NCBI GenBank assembly: GCA_031401675.1
Contig: JANNRR010000047.1
Location: 1-19,415, forward strand
Direction: 5' to 3'
DNA length: 19,415 bases
Source of the DNA: JANNRR01 sp031401675
GTDB taxonomy: Bacteria > Pseudomonadota > Alphaproteobacteria > Rhodobacterales > Rhodobacteraceae
The notes below the pieces were generated by a model. The model did not search any database. It saw only the letters and a list, made by a program, of their open reading frames with translations, and had not been told where the DNA came from. Every line of letters starts with the position of its first letter. Position 1 is the stretch's first letter. Position numbers and translations under genes: made by a program. Below, one piece after another: positions 1 to 6,625 of this stretch.

Positions 1-1
1 G

Positions 2-115
2 CCGCTCTCGATGTACCTTGAAGATATTTTCACGGTTCCTGCAAACATTGCCGGTGTTCCCGCGCTTTCAGTTCCGATGGGGATGGTAGAGCGAGACGGT
101 GTGCACTTACCGGTT
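2..115 (+). pseudogene. GatA-like amidotransferase subunit, C-terminal fragment cut at a junction with rpsH
   Basis: The frame starting at base 2 reads PLSMYLEDIFTVPANIAG and continues through GVPALSVPMG to ERDGVHLPV. This is the well-conserved C-terminal segment of GatA, the glutaminase subunit of Asp-tRNA(Asn)/Glu-tRNA(Gln) amidotransferase. In that family 'MY..DI.T.P.N.AG.P..SVP' is followed by 'LPVGLQ'. The similarity stops at LPV (113-115), exactly where another frame takes up the ribosomal protein S8 sequence. By my count the segment is about 54% G+C, against about 64% in the genes after it. GatA does not belong in the spc operon. I therefore read it as foreign sequence joined here by an assembly chimera or, less likely, a real rearrangement. 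The residue pattern, especially the extra 'ERDG' insert, may point to a non-alphaproteobacterial source; that is inference. Confidence 0.7.
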
Positions 116-458
116 GCGCGGCAAGTCCACCGTACGGACTCCGTCTTCGAAGCTGCGCGTCTGGGTTCTGGATGTGCTGCTGGAAGAAGGCTACATCCGG
201 GGTTATGACCGGGTTGCCGCCGCCAATGGCCAGCCGGAGCTGGAAATCAGCCTGAAATACTACGAAGGCACCCCGGTGATCCGCGAAATCAAGCGCGTGT
301 CGAAGCCTGGGCGCCGGGTCTATATGGGCGTCAAGGATATCCCCTCGGTCCGCAATGGCCTGGGCGTGTCCATCGTGTCCACGCCGAAAGGCGTCATGTC
401 GGATGCAGCAGCACGGTCAGCCAATGTTGGCGGCGAAGTGCTCTGCACCATATTCTAG
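114..458 (+). CDS. rpsH: 30S ribosomal protein S8, N-terminally truncated at the window-start junction
   Basis: S8 binds the central domain of 16S rRNA and represses spc operon translation in enterobacteria. The frame from LRGKSTVRTPSSKLR to the terminal GGEVLCTIF matches alphaproteobacterial S8 throughout, including the KPGRRVY, RNGLGVSIVSTPKG and SDAAAR blocks. About 113 residues from RGKST to the end are present. A full S8 is about 130, so the first ~17 residues (normally a segment like MNDP...MLTRIRNAQ) are missing. An open frame reaches back to a GTG at 99, but those few extra residues (VCTYR) do not resemble S8 and come from the GatA-like segment. Stop TAG at 456-458. rplF starts 10 bases later. 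The truncation is best explained by the chimeric junction, not by a functional short S8. Confidence 0.93.
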   Translation: MRGKSTVRTPSSKLRVWVLDVLLEEGYIRGYDRVAAANGQPELEISLKYYEGTPVIREIKRVSKPGRRVYMGVKDIPSVRNGLGVSIVSTPKGVMSDAAARSANVGGEVLCTIF

Positions 459-468
459 GGGGTCCGGC

Positions 469-1002
469 ATGTCGAGAATTGGCAAGAAACCGGTCGAACT
501 GCCCAAGGGGGTTTCGGCGTCCCTGTCCGGCCAGACCGTGGAAGTGAAGGGGCCGAAGGGCACCCGCAGCTTTACCGCAACCGATGATGTGACGATCAGC
601 ATCGACGGCGCGCAGGTCAAGGTGGCGCCGCGCGGCACCTCGAAACGGGCGCGGGCGCAGTGGGGGCTGAGCCGCACGATGGTCGCCAATCTGGTGGCCG
701 GCGTTACGGTCGGTTTCCGCAAAGAGCTTGAGATCAACGGCGTCGGCTACCGGGCCGCGGCGCAGGGCAGCATCGTCAAGCTGTCGCTGGGCTACAGCCA
801 TGACGTGAATTTCGAGGTTCCGGCCGGCGTGACGGTGACGACCCCCAAGCAGACAGAAATCATTGTGGAAGGCATCGACCAGCAGCTTGTCGGTCAGGTT
901 GCCGCGAACATCCGTGAATGGCGTGGTCCCGAGCCCTACAAGGGCAAGGGGATCAAGTACAAGGGTGAGTTCATCTTCCGCAAGGAAGGCAAGAAGAAGT
1001 AA
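469..1002 (+). CDS. rplF: 50S ribosomal protein L6
   Basis: L6 binds 23S rRNA near the sarcin-ricin loop and the factor-binding site. The 177-residue product begins MSRIGKKPVELPKGV and ends KYKGEFIFRKEGKKK, both typical of bacterial L6 and of the usual length. The C-terminal signature GPEPYKGKGIKYKGE is intact. An open frame extends upstream to 355 inside rpsH. The ATG at 469 is chosen because family members begin there and a GGGGG-rich Shine-Dalgarno stretch lies just upstream (457-462). It sits in the standard spc order S8-L6-L18. Confidence 0.98.
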   Translation: MSRIGKKPVELPKGVSASLSGQTVEVKGPKGTRSFTATDDVTISIDGAQVKVAPRGTSKRARAQWGLSRTMVANLVAGVTVGFRKELEINGVGYRAAAQGSIVKLSLGYSHDVNFEVPAGVTVTTPKQTEIIVEGIDQQLVGQVAANIREWRGPEPYKGKGIKYKGEFIFRKEGKKK

Positions 1003-1013
1003 GGGCGCGCAAC

Positions 1014-1373
1014 ATGGCAAACAGCAAAAGAGATCTGTTCCTGAAACGCCGTCTGCGCGTTCGGAACAAACTGCGGGCGATGGCACGGGGGCGTGCGCGC
1101 CTGTCGGTGCATCGGTCGAACAAGAATATCAGCGTACAACTGATCGACGATGTAAAGGGCGTGACGCTTGCCGCAGCCTCCTCGCTGGAGAAGGAACTGG
1201 GCATCGTCGGCAAGAACAACGTCGAGGCGGCGGCAACGGTCGGCAAGGCGATTGCCGAGCGGGCGATGAAGGCCGGGGTCGATACCTGCTATTTCGACCG
1301 GGGCGGTTTCCTGTTTCACGGCAAGATCAAGGCTTTGGCCGAGGCAGCCCGTGAGGGCGGCCTGAAGTTTTAA
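1014..1373 (+). CDS. rplR: 50S ribosomal protein L18
   Basis: L18 binds 5S rRNA together with L5 and helps dock it on the large subunit. The 119-residue product starts MANSKRDLFLKRRLRVRNKLR, with the basic N-terminus expected for L18. It contains RARLSVHRSNKNISVQLIDD and the C-terminal DRGGFLFHGKIKALAEAAREGGL signature of 5S binders. It begins 11 bases after the rplF stop and ends 10 bases before rpsE, as expected of a co-transcribed ribosomal cluster. Nothing unusual is seen. Confidence 0.98.
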   Translation: MANSKRDLFLKRRLRVRNKLRAMARGRARLSVHRSNKNISVQLIDDVKGVTLAAASSLEKELGIVGKNNVEAAATVGKAIAERAMKAGVDTCYFDRGGFLFHGKIKALAEAAREGGLKF

Positions 1374-1383
1374 GGGGACGGGT

Positions 1384-1944
1384 ATGGCAAAAGAAGACAA
1401 TCGCCGGGAAGGTCGCCGCGAAAGCCGCGAAGAAAACCCGGAATTCGCCGACCGTCTGGTCGCGATCAACCGTGTGTCGAAGACCGTGAAGGGTGGCAAG
1501 CGCTTCGGCTTTGCGGCTTTGGTGGTGGTCGGTGATCAGCGCGGCCGGGTCGGCTACGGCAAGGGCAAGGCCAAGGAAGTGCCCGAGGCGATCCGCAAGG
1601 CCACCGAGCAGGCCAAGCGCAGCCTGATCCGGGTGCCGCTGCGCGAAGGCCGCACGCTGCATCACGACATCGAGGGCCGTCACGGTGCCGGCAAGGTGGT
1701 GATGCGCACTGCCGCCCCGGGAACCGGCATCATCGCCGGCGGACCGATGCGGGCCGTGTTCGAGATGTTGGGGCTGCAGGACGTCACGGCGAAGTCGCTG
1801 GGCAGCCAGAACCCCTACAACATGATCCGCGCCACCATCGATGGTCTGACCCAGGAAGCCAGCCCCCGTCAGGTCGCGCAGCGTCGCGGCAAGAAGGTGG
1901 CCGACATCCTGAAGAAGGCCGACGCCGAAGCAGTGGAGGCTTGA
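1384..1944 (+). CDS. rpsE: 30S ribosomal protein S5
   Basis: S5 sits at the mRNA entry and decoding region and affects translational fidelity. The 186-residue product has a charged N-terminal extension rich in Arg and Glu (residues 1-18), common in alphaproteobacterial S5. The double-stranded-RNA-binding-like fold follows (DRLVAINRVSKTVKGGKRFGF and VGYGKGKAKEVPEAI). The C-terminal domain has TGIIAGGPMRAVFE and LGSQNPYNMIRAT. The TGA stop (1942-1944) is two bases before the rpmD start, and the rpmD Shine-Dalgarno GGAGG lies inside the end of rpsE, so the two are likely translationally coupled. Confidence 0.98.
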   Translation: MAKEDNRREGRRESREENPEFADRLVAINRVSKTVKGGKRFGFAALVVVGDQRGRVGYGKGKAKEVPEAIRKATEQAKRSLIRVPLREGRTLHHDIEGRHGAGKVVMRTAAPGTGIIAGGPMRAVFEMLGLQDVTAKSLGSQNPYNMIRATIDGLTQEASPRQVAQRRGKKVADILKKADAEAVEA

Positions 1945-1946
1945 TC

Positions 1947-2138
1947 ATGGTCAAGAAAACCATCGTTGTGCAGCAATATGCCTCGCCTTCCCGCCGCCCC
2001 GCCGTGCAGCGCCAGACCTTGATCGGGCTTGGCCTGAACAAGGTGCGCCGGACCCGTGAGCTGGAAGATACGCCCTCGGTGCGCGGCATGGTCAACGCCA
2101 TCCCGCATCTGGTGAAGATCATCGAAGAGCGCGGATAA
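1947..2138 (+). CDS. rpmD: 50S ribosomal protein L30
   Basis: L30 is a small 23S rRNA-binding protein. The 63-residue product (MVKKTIVVQQYASPSRRP...) contains the family core QRQTLIGLGLNKVRRTRELEDTPSVRGM and ends LVKIIEERG. ATG 1947 is preferred over the upstream ATC-containing extension at 1941 because MVKKTIVVQQ is the usual N-terminus. GGAGG at 1935-1939 gives good spacing. In the usual spc order rplO follows directly. Here a palindrome, a terminator and a GFA-family gene intervene. Confidence 0.97.
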   Translation: MVKKTIVVQQYASPSRRPAVQRQTLIGLGLNKVRRTRELEDTPSVRGMVNAIPHLVKIIEERG

Positions 2139-2142
2139 GTGG

Positions 2143-2163
2143 TGGGGTGAAACCCCACCCTAC
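2143..2163 (-). repeat. GTAG-footed palindrome, copy 1 (REP-like)
   Basis: Read on the - strand, a CGTAGGGTGG foot leads into a stem GGTGGGG / CCCCACC closed by a five-base loop. The arms are perfect over 7 bp (2143-2149 with 2155-2161). The unit starts four bases after the rpmD stop. It shares its foot and stem architecture, but not the exact stem sequence, with copies at 2736 and 7644. REP elements moved by REP-associated tyrosine transposases (RAYT/TnpA-REP) carry a GTAG or GGAG tetranucleotide beside a hairpin. Assigning this copy to that class is inference. Confidence 0.6.
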
Positions 2164-2170
2164 GGTAGCA

Positions 2171-2200
2171 GCGCCCTGCCGAAAGGTGGGGCGTTTTGCT
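2171..2200 (+). terminator. Rho-independent terminator after rpmD
   Basis: The left arm GCGCCCTGCC (2171-2180) pairs with GGTGGGGCGT (2185-2194) over ten positions, three of them G-U. The loop is a GAAA tetraloop. TTTT and then GCTTTT follow. This is a plausible intrinsic terminator inside the spc operon, directly upstream of the GFA-family gene. It would reduce read-through from rpmD into rplO. Confidence 0.6.
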
Positions 2201-2290
2201 TTTGTGGCGTGAAACAGGCTTCCGTCATGGGGTTTGCGTGCTAATCTGCCGCCATGCCCCCGGACGAGGGGCGATATCAGGGAGGAGACT

Positions 2291-2731
2291 ATGGCTGCGA
2301 AATACGCTGGTGGCTGCGCGCATGTGCATGTGACAGCTTCCGCCGAACCGATCGACAACCACGAATGCCACTGCAACGTCTGCAAATCGGTGACCAAGCA
2401 GCAGCATACCCACGTCGCCTTCTTCAATTATGGCGACGTGAAAGCCGACCATCCGGAAAAGATGAAGCGGGTGCCGTTCAACGCCGACAACCCGAACGGT
2501 CCCTTGGAAATCTGCCTGTGCACCGATTGCGGGGCGGTGCTGATGCTGGACGACAAGCAAAAACGCATCCGCGTCGCCGTGCCGAACGTCATGGGCTATG
2601 ACGACGCCAAGTTCCCCAAGGCCAGCTACCACGCTTTCTGGGACGAGAGCAAAGGCTATGAGAAGCCCCACGATGGCCGCCCGGTTTATGAGGGCTTGCG
2701 CCCGGAGTTCCATTGGCCTGCAGGGGCGTGA
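2291..2731 (+). CDS. GFA-family (glutathione-dependent formaldehyde-activating-like) zinc-binding protein
   Basis: The 146-residue product has the cysteine layout of the GFA/CENP-V family: GGC at residue 9, CHCNVC (C26, C28, C31) and CLCTDCG (C75, C77, C80). This family binds zinc; its founding member Gfa was described as S-(hydroxymethyl)glutathione synthase, and most relatives have unknown substrates. The middle (HVAFFNYGDV) is a family-like beta core. The C-terminus (FWDESKGYEKPHDGRPVYEG) is a less familiar extension. A strong GGAGGAG Shine-Dalgarno lies at 2281-2287, four bases before the ATG. It stands alone between rpmD and rplO, preceded by a terminator and flanked on both sides by GTAG-footed palindromes. 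No formaldehyde or glutathione gene is nearby, so substrate and role cannot be assigned. Confidence 0.88.
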   Translation: MAAKYAGGCAHVHVTASAEPIDNHECHCNVCKSVTKQQHTHVAFFNYGDVKADHPEKMKRVPFNADNPNGPLEICLCTDCGAVLMLDDKQKRIRVAVPNVMGYDDAKFPKASYHAFWDESKGYEKPHDGRPVYEGLRPEFHWPAGA

Positions 2732-2735
2732 AGCG

Positions 2736-2755
2736 TAGGGTGGGTGCAACCCACC
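2736..2755 (+). repeat. GTAG-footed palindrome, copy 2 (REP-like)
   Basis: The sequence GTAGGGTGGGTGCAACCCACC begins four bases after the GFA stop codon. The stem is GGTGGGT / ACCCACC with a very small loop, and it carries the same GTAGGG foot as the other two copies. It is the only copy in the + orientation. The stem bases differ from copies 1 and 3 while pairing is kept, as expected for elements constrained to fold. Confidence 0.6.
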
Positions 2756-2820
2756 ATTCCGGACGGCTGGTGGAGGGTTGTTGGGGTTCGCCGACCTTTG
2801 GTGGTTGAGACCCGTAGGAC

Positions 2821-2849
2821 TTGCCCAGCCAGCCGATCCCCTCTATACG
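2821..2849 (+). promoter_or_regulatory. Candidate sigma-70-type promoter for rplO-secY-adk
   Basis: TTGCCC (2821-2826) and TATACG (2844-2849) each match four of six consensus bases and are separated by exactly 17 bases. They lie in the 213-base gap between the GFA gene and rplO. A promoter here would make sense, because a terminator and an inserted gene separate rplO from the upstream spc genes. The evidence is the motif and context only; no start site can be seen. Confidence 0.4.
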
Positions 2850-2944
2850 CCCCCGGTGGCCCTCCATAGCCATAGAATCAACAAGAAACGCCGTGTTTGC
2901 CCGCGCCGTCGCAGCGCAGGCAGTTCCGGCCAGGAGAATGCGAC

Positions 2945-3430
2945 ATGAAACTGCATGAACTGCACGACAACGAAGGTGCGACCCGCACAAAAAAGCGCGT
3001 GGCGCGGGGCCCGGGCTCGGGCAAGGGCAAGACCGCCGGGCGCGGGATCAAGGGGCAGAAATCGCGTTCGGGTGTCGCCATCGGCGGCTACGAAGGCGGC
3101 CAGATGCCGCTGTATCGCCGGATGCCCAAGCGCGGCTTTACCAAGCCGAACAAGCTGCATTACGCGGTGGTCAACCTGGGGCTGATCCAGAAATTCATCG
3201 ATGCCGGCAAGATCGACGCGCACGCGCCGATTACCGAAGAGGTGCTGCTGTCCTCCAACCTTGTCCGGCGCCGGCTGGACGGCATCCGGGTGCTGGCCAA
3301 GGGCGAGTTCACCGCCAAGGCGAGCATCACCGTCACGGGCGCTTCCGCCCCGGCGATCGAGGCGGTGGCCAAGGCCGGCGGCTCGCTGACGGTCACATCT
3401 GTGGCAGCGGTACCGGAAGCGGCGGAATAA
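2945..3430 (+). CDS. rplO: 50S ribosomal protein L15
   Basis: L15 is an early-to-middle assembly protein of the large subunit. The 161-residue product starts MKLHELHDNEGATRTKKRVARG. It contains the glycine-rich GSGKGKTAGRGIKGQKSRSG region and the GGQMPLYRRMPKRGFTKPN motif, both diagnostic of L15. ATG 2945 is chosen although the frame is open upstream to 2897: MKLHEL is the family start, and GGAG lies about eight bases upstream. It is separated from rpmD by about 800 bases holding a terminator, the GFA gene and two palindromes, instead of the usual few bases. Confidence 0.97.
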   Translation: MKLHELHDNEGATRTKKRVARGPGSGKGKTAGRGIKGQKSRSGVAIGGYEGGQMPLYRRMPKRGFTKPNKLHYAVVNLGLIQKFIDAGKIDAHAPITEEVLLSSNLVRRRLDGIRVLAKGEFTAKASITVTGASAPAIEAVAKAGGSLTVTSVAAVPEAAE

Positions 3431-3435
3431 GAGGT

Positions 3436-3528
3436 TGTGAGCGGCGCACAAGCCGCTTACATCAACTCCAGTTTTCCCGCGCCGCAGTTCCATGACAGGA
3501 ATTGGCCGGAAGACCGGTCCGGCGGCGC
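3436..3528 (+). other. Structured leader upstream of secY
   Basis: The 118-base gap between rplO and secY can fold in two blocks. GTGAGCGGC (3436-3444) pairs with GCCGCTTAC (3451-3459), with one G-U. GCGCCGC (3479-3485) pairs with GCGGCGC (3522-3528), enclosing a small CCGG-AAGA-CCGG hairpin (3506-3517). No T run follows, so these are not intrinsic terminators. They may affect secY translation or mRNA stability. GC-rich sequence folds easily, so confidence is low. Confidence 0.3.
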
Positions 3529-3548
3529 AGCGATGAAAGAGACAGTGC

Positions 3549-4910
3549 ATGGCATCTGCTGCAGAGCAAATGGCCGCGAACATCAGTTGGGGGGCCCTGG
3601 GCAAGGCCACCGACCTGCGCAGCCGCATCCTTTTCACCATCGGGCTGCTGATCATCTATCGTGTCGGCACCTACATCCCGGTGCCGGGGATCGACGGGAC
3701 GGCGCTGAAGCAGTTCATGGAACAGGCCACCACCGGCATCGGCGGCATCCTGAACATGTTCACCGGCGGCGCGATCAGCCGGATGGGTGTGTTTGCCCTG
3801 GGGATCATGCCCTACATCTCGGCCTCGATCATTGTCCAGTTGCTGGCCTCGATGGTGCCGCAGCTTGAGCAGCTGAAGAAGGAAGGCGACGCAGGTCGCA
3901 AGAAAATCAACCAGTACACCCGATATGGCACGGTGTTTCTGGCGCTGTTTCAGGGCTATGCGCTGGCGGCCAGTCTGGAGGCGGGCGATCTGGCGCATGA
4001 TCCGGGGCTGTATTTCCGGGCGGGCTGTGTGGTCACGCTGGTCGGCGGCACCATGTTCCTGATGTGGCTGGGCGAACAGATCACCGCGCGCGGCATCGGC
4101 AACGGCATTTCCCTGATCATCTTTGTCGGGATCGTTGCCGAGATTCCGGCGGCGATTGCGCAGTTTCTGAGCCAGGGCCGGTCAGGTGCGACGTCGACCC
4201 CGGTGATCATCGGCGTGATCGTGATGGTGATCGCGGTGATCGGGTTCGTAGTGCTGATGGAACGGGCGCTGCGCAAGATCCATATCCAGTATCCCCGGCG
4301 TCAGGTCGGCATGAAGGTCTATGACGGCGGCTCCAGCCATCTGCCGATCAAGGTCAACCCGTCGGGCGTGATCCCGGCGATCTTCGCTTCGTCGCTGCTG
4401 TTGCTGCCGACCACGGTGTCGACCTTTTCCGGGGCCAATACCGGGCCGGTCATGGCGACCATTCTGGCCTATTTCGGGCCGGGGCAGCCGCTGTATCTGC
4501 TGTTCTACGCGGGCCTGATCGTGTTTTTCAGCTACTTCTACACCGCCAATGTCGCGTTCAAGACCGAGGACGTGGCGGAAAACCTGAAGAACCAGAACGG
4601 CTTTGTGCCGGGCATCCGCCCGGGCCAGCGGACGGTCGAGTATCTGGACTATATCGTTGCGCGGATTCTGGTGCTGGGCTCGGGCTATCTGGCGCTGGTC
4701 TGCATGTTGCCCGAGATTCTGCGCAACGAGTTCGCGGTGCCGTTCTATTTTGGCGGCACCTCGGTCCTGATTGTGGTGTCGGTGACGATGGACACGATCA
4801 ACCAGGTGCAGTCGCATCTGTTGGCGCATCAGTACGAGGGGCTGATCGAGCGGTCGCAGTTGCGCGGCAAGAAGCGCCCGACCACGAAAAAAGCGCCCGA
4901 GCGCAGATGA
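3549..4910 (+). CDS. secY: Protein translocase subunit SecY
   Basis: SecY is the channel-forming subunit of the inner-membrane SecYEG translocon. The 453-residue product opens with the usual short cytoplasmic N-terminus and first helix (DLRSRILFTIGLLIIYRVGTYIPVPGID). It contains about ten hydrophobic helices, the conserved GNGISLIIFVGI and PSGVIPAIFASSLLLLP segments, and a basic cytoplasmic C-terminus (QLRGKKRPTTKKAPERR). Length is normal for alphaproteobacteria. Its stop overlaps the adk start (ATGA at 4907-4910), which implies translational coupling. The secY-adk pairing is common in bacterial spc operons. Confidence 0.98.
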   Translation: MASAAEQMAANISWGALGKATDLRSRILFTIGLLIIYRVGTYIPVPGIDGTALKQFMEQATTGIGGILNMFTGGAISRMGVFALGIMPYISASIIVQLLASMVPQLEQLKKEGDAGRKKINQYTRYGTVFLALFQGYALAASLEAGDLAHDPGLYFRAGCVVTLVGGTMFLMWLGEQITARGIGNGISLIIFVGIVAEIPAAIAQFLSQGRSGATSTPVIIGVIVMVIAVIGFVVLMERALRKIHIQYPRRQVGMKVYDGGSSHLPIKVNPSGVIPAIFASSLLLLPTTVSTFSGANTGPVMATILAYFGPGQPLYLLFYAGLIVFFSYFYTANVAFKTEDVAENLKNQNGFVPGIRPGQRTVEYLDYIVARILVLGSGYLALVCMLPEILRNEFAVPFYFGGTSVLIVVSVTMDTINQVQSHLLAHQYEGLIERSQLRGKKRPTTKKAPERR

Positions 4911-5581
4911 CCGGCGACCCGGTCAACCTGATCCTGCTGGGGCCGCCTGGCGCCGGCAAGGGCACCCAGGCCAAGCGTCTGGTGGATGAACGCGGCATGA
5001 CACAACTGTCCACCGGCGACATGCTGCGCGAGGCCCGCACCTCTGGCACCAAGCTGGGGCAGTTCGTGGCCGGGATCATGGACCGCGGCGATCTGGTCAC
5101 CGATGAGATCGTCATCGGGCTGATCCTTGAAAAGTTGAGCGGGCCGCGCCGTGGCGGATTCATCTTTGACGGCTTTCCGCGCACTTTGCTGCAGGCCGAC
5201 GCTCTGGGCGAGTTGCTGGACAGCATCGATCAGCGGCTGGACATGGTGATCGAGATGCGGGTGGATGATGCGGCGCTGGTGTCGCGGATCACCGGCCGGT
5301 TCACCTGTGGCCAGTGCGGCGCGGTGTATCACGATGAAACCCAGCCGACGGCGAAGCCGGGTGTTTGCGATGTCTGCGGGTCGACGGATCTGAAGCGGCG
5401 CGCCGATGACAACGAGGCGGCGCTGAAGCAGCGATTGATGGAATACTACAAGAAAACGTCCCCCCTGATCGGCTACTATTACGCCAAGGGCCTGCTGCGT
5501 TCGGTGGACGGTCTGGGCGAGGTCGAGACGGTGGCAACAGCCATTGGCGCGGTTCTGGCAGAGGCCAGAACCGGCCCTTGA
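4907..5581 (+). CDS. adk: Adenylate kinase with a four-cysteine (probably zinc) lid
   Basis: The enzyme interconverts ATP + AMP and 2 ADP. The 224-residue product has the P-loop GPPGAGKGT at residues 12-20, the AMP-binding region STGDMLR, DGFPRT at 88-93, and a long-form LID. The LID carries CGQC (C134, C137) and CDVC (C154, C157), a metal-binding arrangement known from Gram-positive enzymes and also from Paracoccus, unlike the cysteine-free E. coli lid. RRADDNE after the lid is the conserved substrate-binding Arg/Asp block. It overlaps secY by four bases. The N-terminus is about four residues longer than many family members, but no better downstream start exists. Confidence 0.97.
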   Translation: MTGDPVNLILLGPPGAGKGTQAKRLVDERGMTQLSTGDMLREARTSGTKLGQFVAGIMDRGDLVTDEIVIGLILEKLSGPRRGGFIFDGFPRTLLQADALGELLDSIDQRLDMVIEMRVDDAALVSRITGRFTCGQCGAVYHDETQPTAKPGVCDVCGSTDLKRRADDNEAALKQRLMEYYKKTSPLIGYYYAKGLLRSVDGLGEVETVATAIGAVLAEARTGP

Positions 5582-5675
5582 CGGCATCCGGAAAACCCCA
5601 TAGATGACGGCGTCTCGCAAGAGATTCGGCCTGATTTCCGGGATTGTGATTCCGACGATCCGGCCCGATTGAACC

Positions 5676-5723
5676 GGCCCCGAACGGGCCTGTTGTGAAA
5701 AAAGGTTCCGGCATTACGGAACC
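5676..5723 (+). promoter_or_regulatory. Two hairpins in the adk-rpsM gap
   Basis: GGCCC-CGAAC-GGGCC (5676-5690) and GGTTCCG-GCATTA-CGGAACC (5704-5723) are perfect stems of 5 and 7 bp, separated by TGTTGTGAAAAAA. The second lies about 10 bases before the rpsM Shine-Dalgarno (GGAA at 5733-5736). The 162-base gap between adk and rpsM probably marks the start of the alpha operon. The hairpins could be leader structure controlling rpsM, where S4 autoregulates in enterobacteria, or a weak terminator. No S4-binding pseudoknot is recognised. Confidence 0.35.
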
Positions 5724-5743
5724 GCAACAAAAGGAACGACCGC

Positions 5744-6112
5744 GTGGCACGTATTGCTGGCGTTAACATCCCAACGGGGAAACGTGTCCCCATTGCACTG
5801 ACCTATATTCATGGCATCGGACCGCACTTCGCCGAACAGATCTGCGAATCCGTCGGCATCACGCGCAATCGCCGCGTGAATGAACTGAGCGACGCCGAAG
5901 TGTTGGCGGTGCGTGAATTCATCGACGCTAACCTGACGGTCGAGGGTGACCTGCGTCGCGAAGTTTCGATGAACATCAAGCGTTTGATGGACCTTGGCTG
6001 CTACCGCGGCTTGCGGCATCGCCGTGGCCTGCCGGTCCGCGGGCAGCGCACCTCGACCAACGCGCGCACGCGCAAGGGCCCGGCAAAGGCCATTGCCGGC
6101 AAGAAGAAATAA
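5744..6112 (+). CDS. rpsM: 30S ribosomal protein S13
   Basis: S13 sits in the head of the small subunit and contacts L5 and tRNA. The 122-residue product reads MARIAGVNIPTGKRVPIALTYI with a GTG start at 5744. It has the helix-rich middle and the C-terminal RHRRGLPVRGQRTSTNARTRKGP signature, and ends IAGKKK. GTG is chosen because ARIAGVN immediately after the start is invariant in the family, and GGAA lies eight bases upstream. It opens the alpha-operon gene run rpsM-rpsK-rpoA-rplQ. rpsD is absent from the cluster, as in other alphaproteobacteria. Confidence 0.98.
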   Translation: MARIAGVNIPTGKRVPIALTYIHGIGPHFAEQICESVGITRNRRVNELSDAEVLAVREFIDANLTVEGDLRREVSMNIKRLMDLGCYRGLRHRRGLPVRGQRTSTNARTRKGPAKAIAGKKK

Positions 6113-6124
6113 GGGGGCCGAAGC

Positions 6125-6514
6125 ATGGCACGTGACAAGGTCCGCATGAAGAAGAAGGAACGGAAGAACATCGCCGCCGGGGTGGCGCATGTGAATTCCA
6201 GTTTCAACAATACCAAGATCCTGATTTCCGATGTTCAGGGCAATGCGATCAGCTGGTCGTCCGCCGGAACCATGGGGTTCAAGGGGTCGCGGAAATCAAC
6301 CCCCTATGCCGCGCAGATGGCCGCCGAAGACGCCGCCCGCAAGGCGCAGGAACATGGGGTAAAGACCATCGAGGTTGAGGTTCAGGGCCCGGGGTCGGGC
6401 CGCGAATCGGCGTTGCGCGCCCTGGCTGCAGTGGGTCTGAGCATCACGTCGATCCGCGACGTGACGCCGATTGCTCACAATGGTTGCCGCCCGCCGAAAC
6501 GCCGCCGGGTCTGA
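6125..6514 (+). CDS. rpsK: 30S ribosomal protein S11
   Basis: S11 lies on the platform of the small subunit near the Shine-Dalgarno helix. The 129-residue product has the conserved GVAHVNSSFNNTKILISDVQGNA start of the fold, then SSAGTMGFKGSRKSTPYAAQ, GPGSGRESALRAL and the C-terminal DVTPIAHNGCRPPKRRRV. All are diagnostic of S11 and the length is typical. It begins 12 bases after rpsM. A terminator-like hairpin follows its stop. Confidence 0.98.
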   Translation: MARDKVRMKKKERKNIAAGVAHVNSSFNNTKILISDVQGNAISWSSAGTMGFKGSRKSTPYAAQMAAEDAARKAQEHGVKTIEVEVQGPGSGRESALRALAAVGLSITSIRDVTPIAHNGCRPPKRRRV

Positions 6515-6531
6515 GCCACACTACCCAACAC

Positions 6532-6559
6532 CGGGCCGCGCCTTTGCGCGGTCCGTTTT
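6532..6559 (+). terminator. Terminator/attenuator between rpsK and rpoA
   Basis: CGGGCCGCG (6532-6540) pairs with CGCGGTCCG (6547-6555) over nine positions with one G-U, around a CCTTTG loop. TTTT follows (6556-6559). This is a credible intrinsic terminator between two genes normally co-transcribed, so it may act as a partial attenuator that sets rpoA expression below the ribosomal protein genes. Confidence 0.65.
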
Positions 6560-6625
6560 GTCATTAGATCCTCGGGCGTTTCCGGCTTGGGACATGAGCA
6601 GGAGACTAGTATGGAGGCGACACGC

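Noticed and set aside
11..208. Single 65-residue protein from ATG 11
   Set aside because: Only the first 35 residues resemble anything (GatA); beyond base 115 the frame is an out-of-register reading of rpsH.
5604..5672. 22-codon ORF in the adk-rpsM gap as a leader peptide
   Set aside because: No Shine-Dalgarno, no regulatory codon run and no sign of coupling to the hairpins further downstream.
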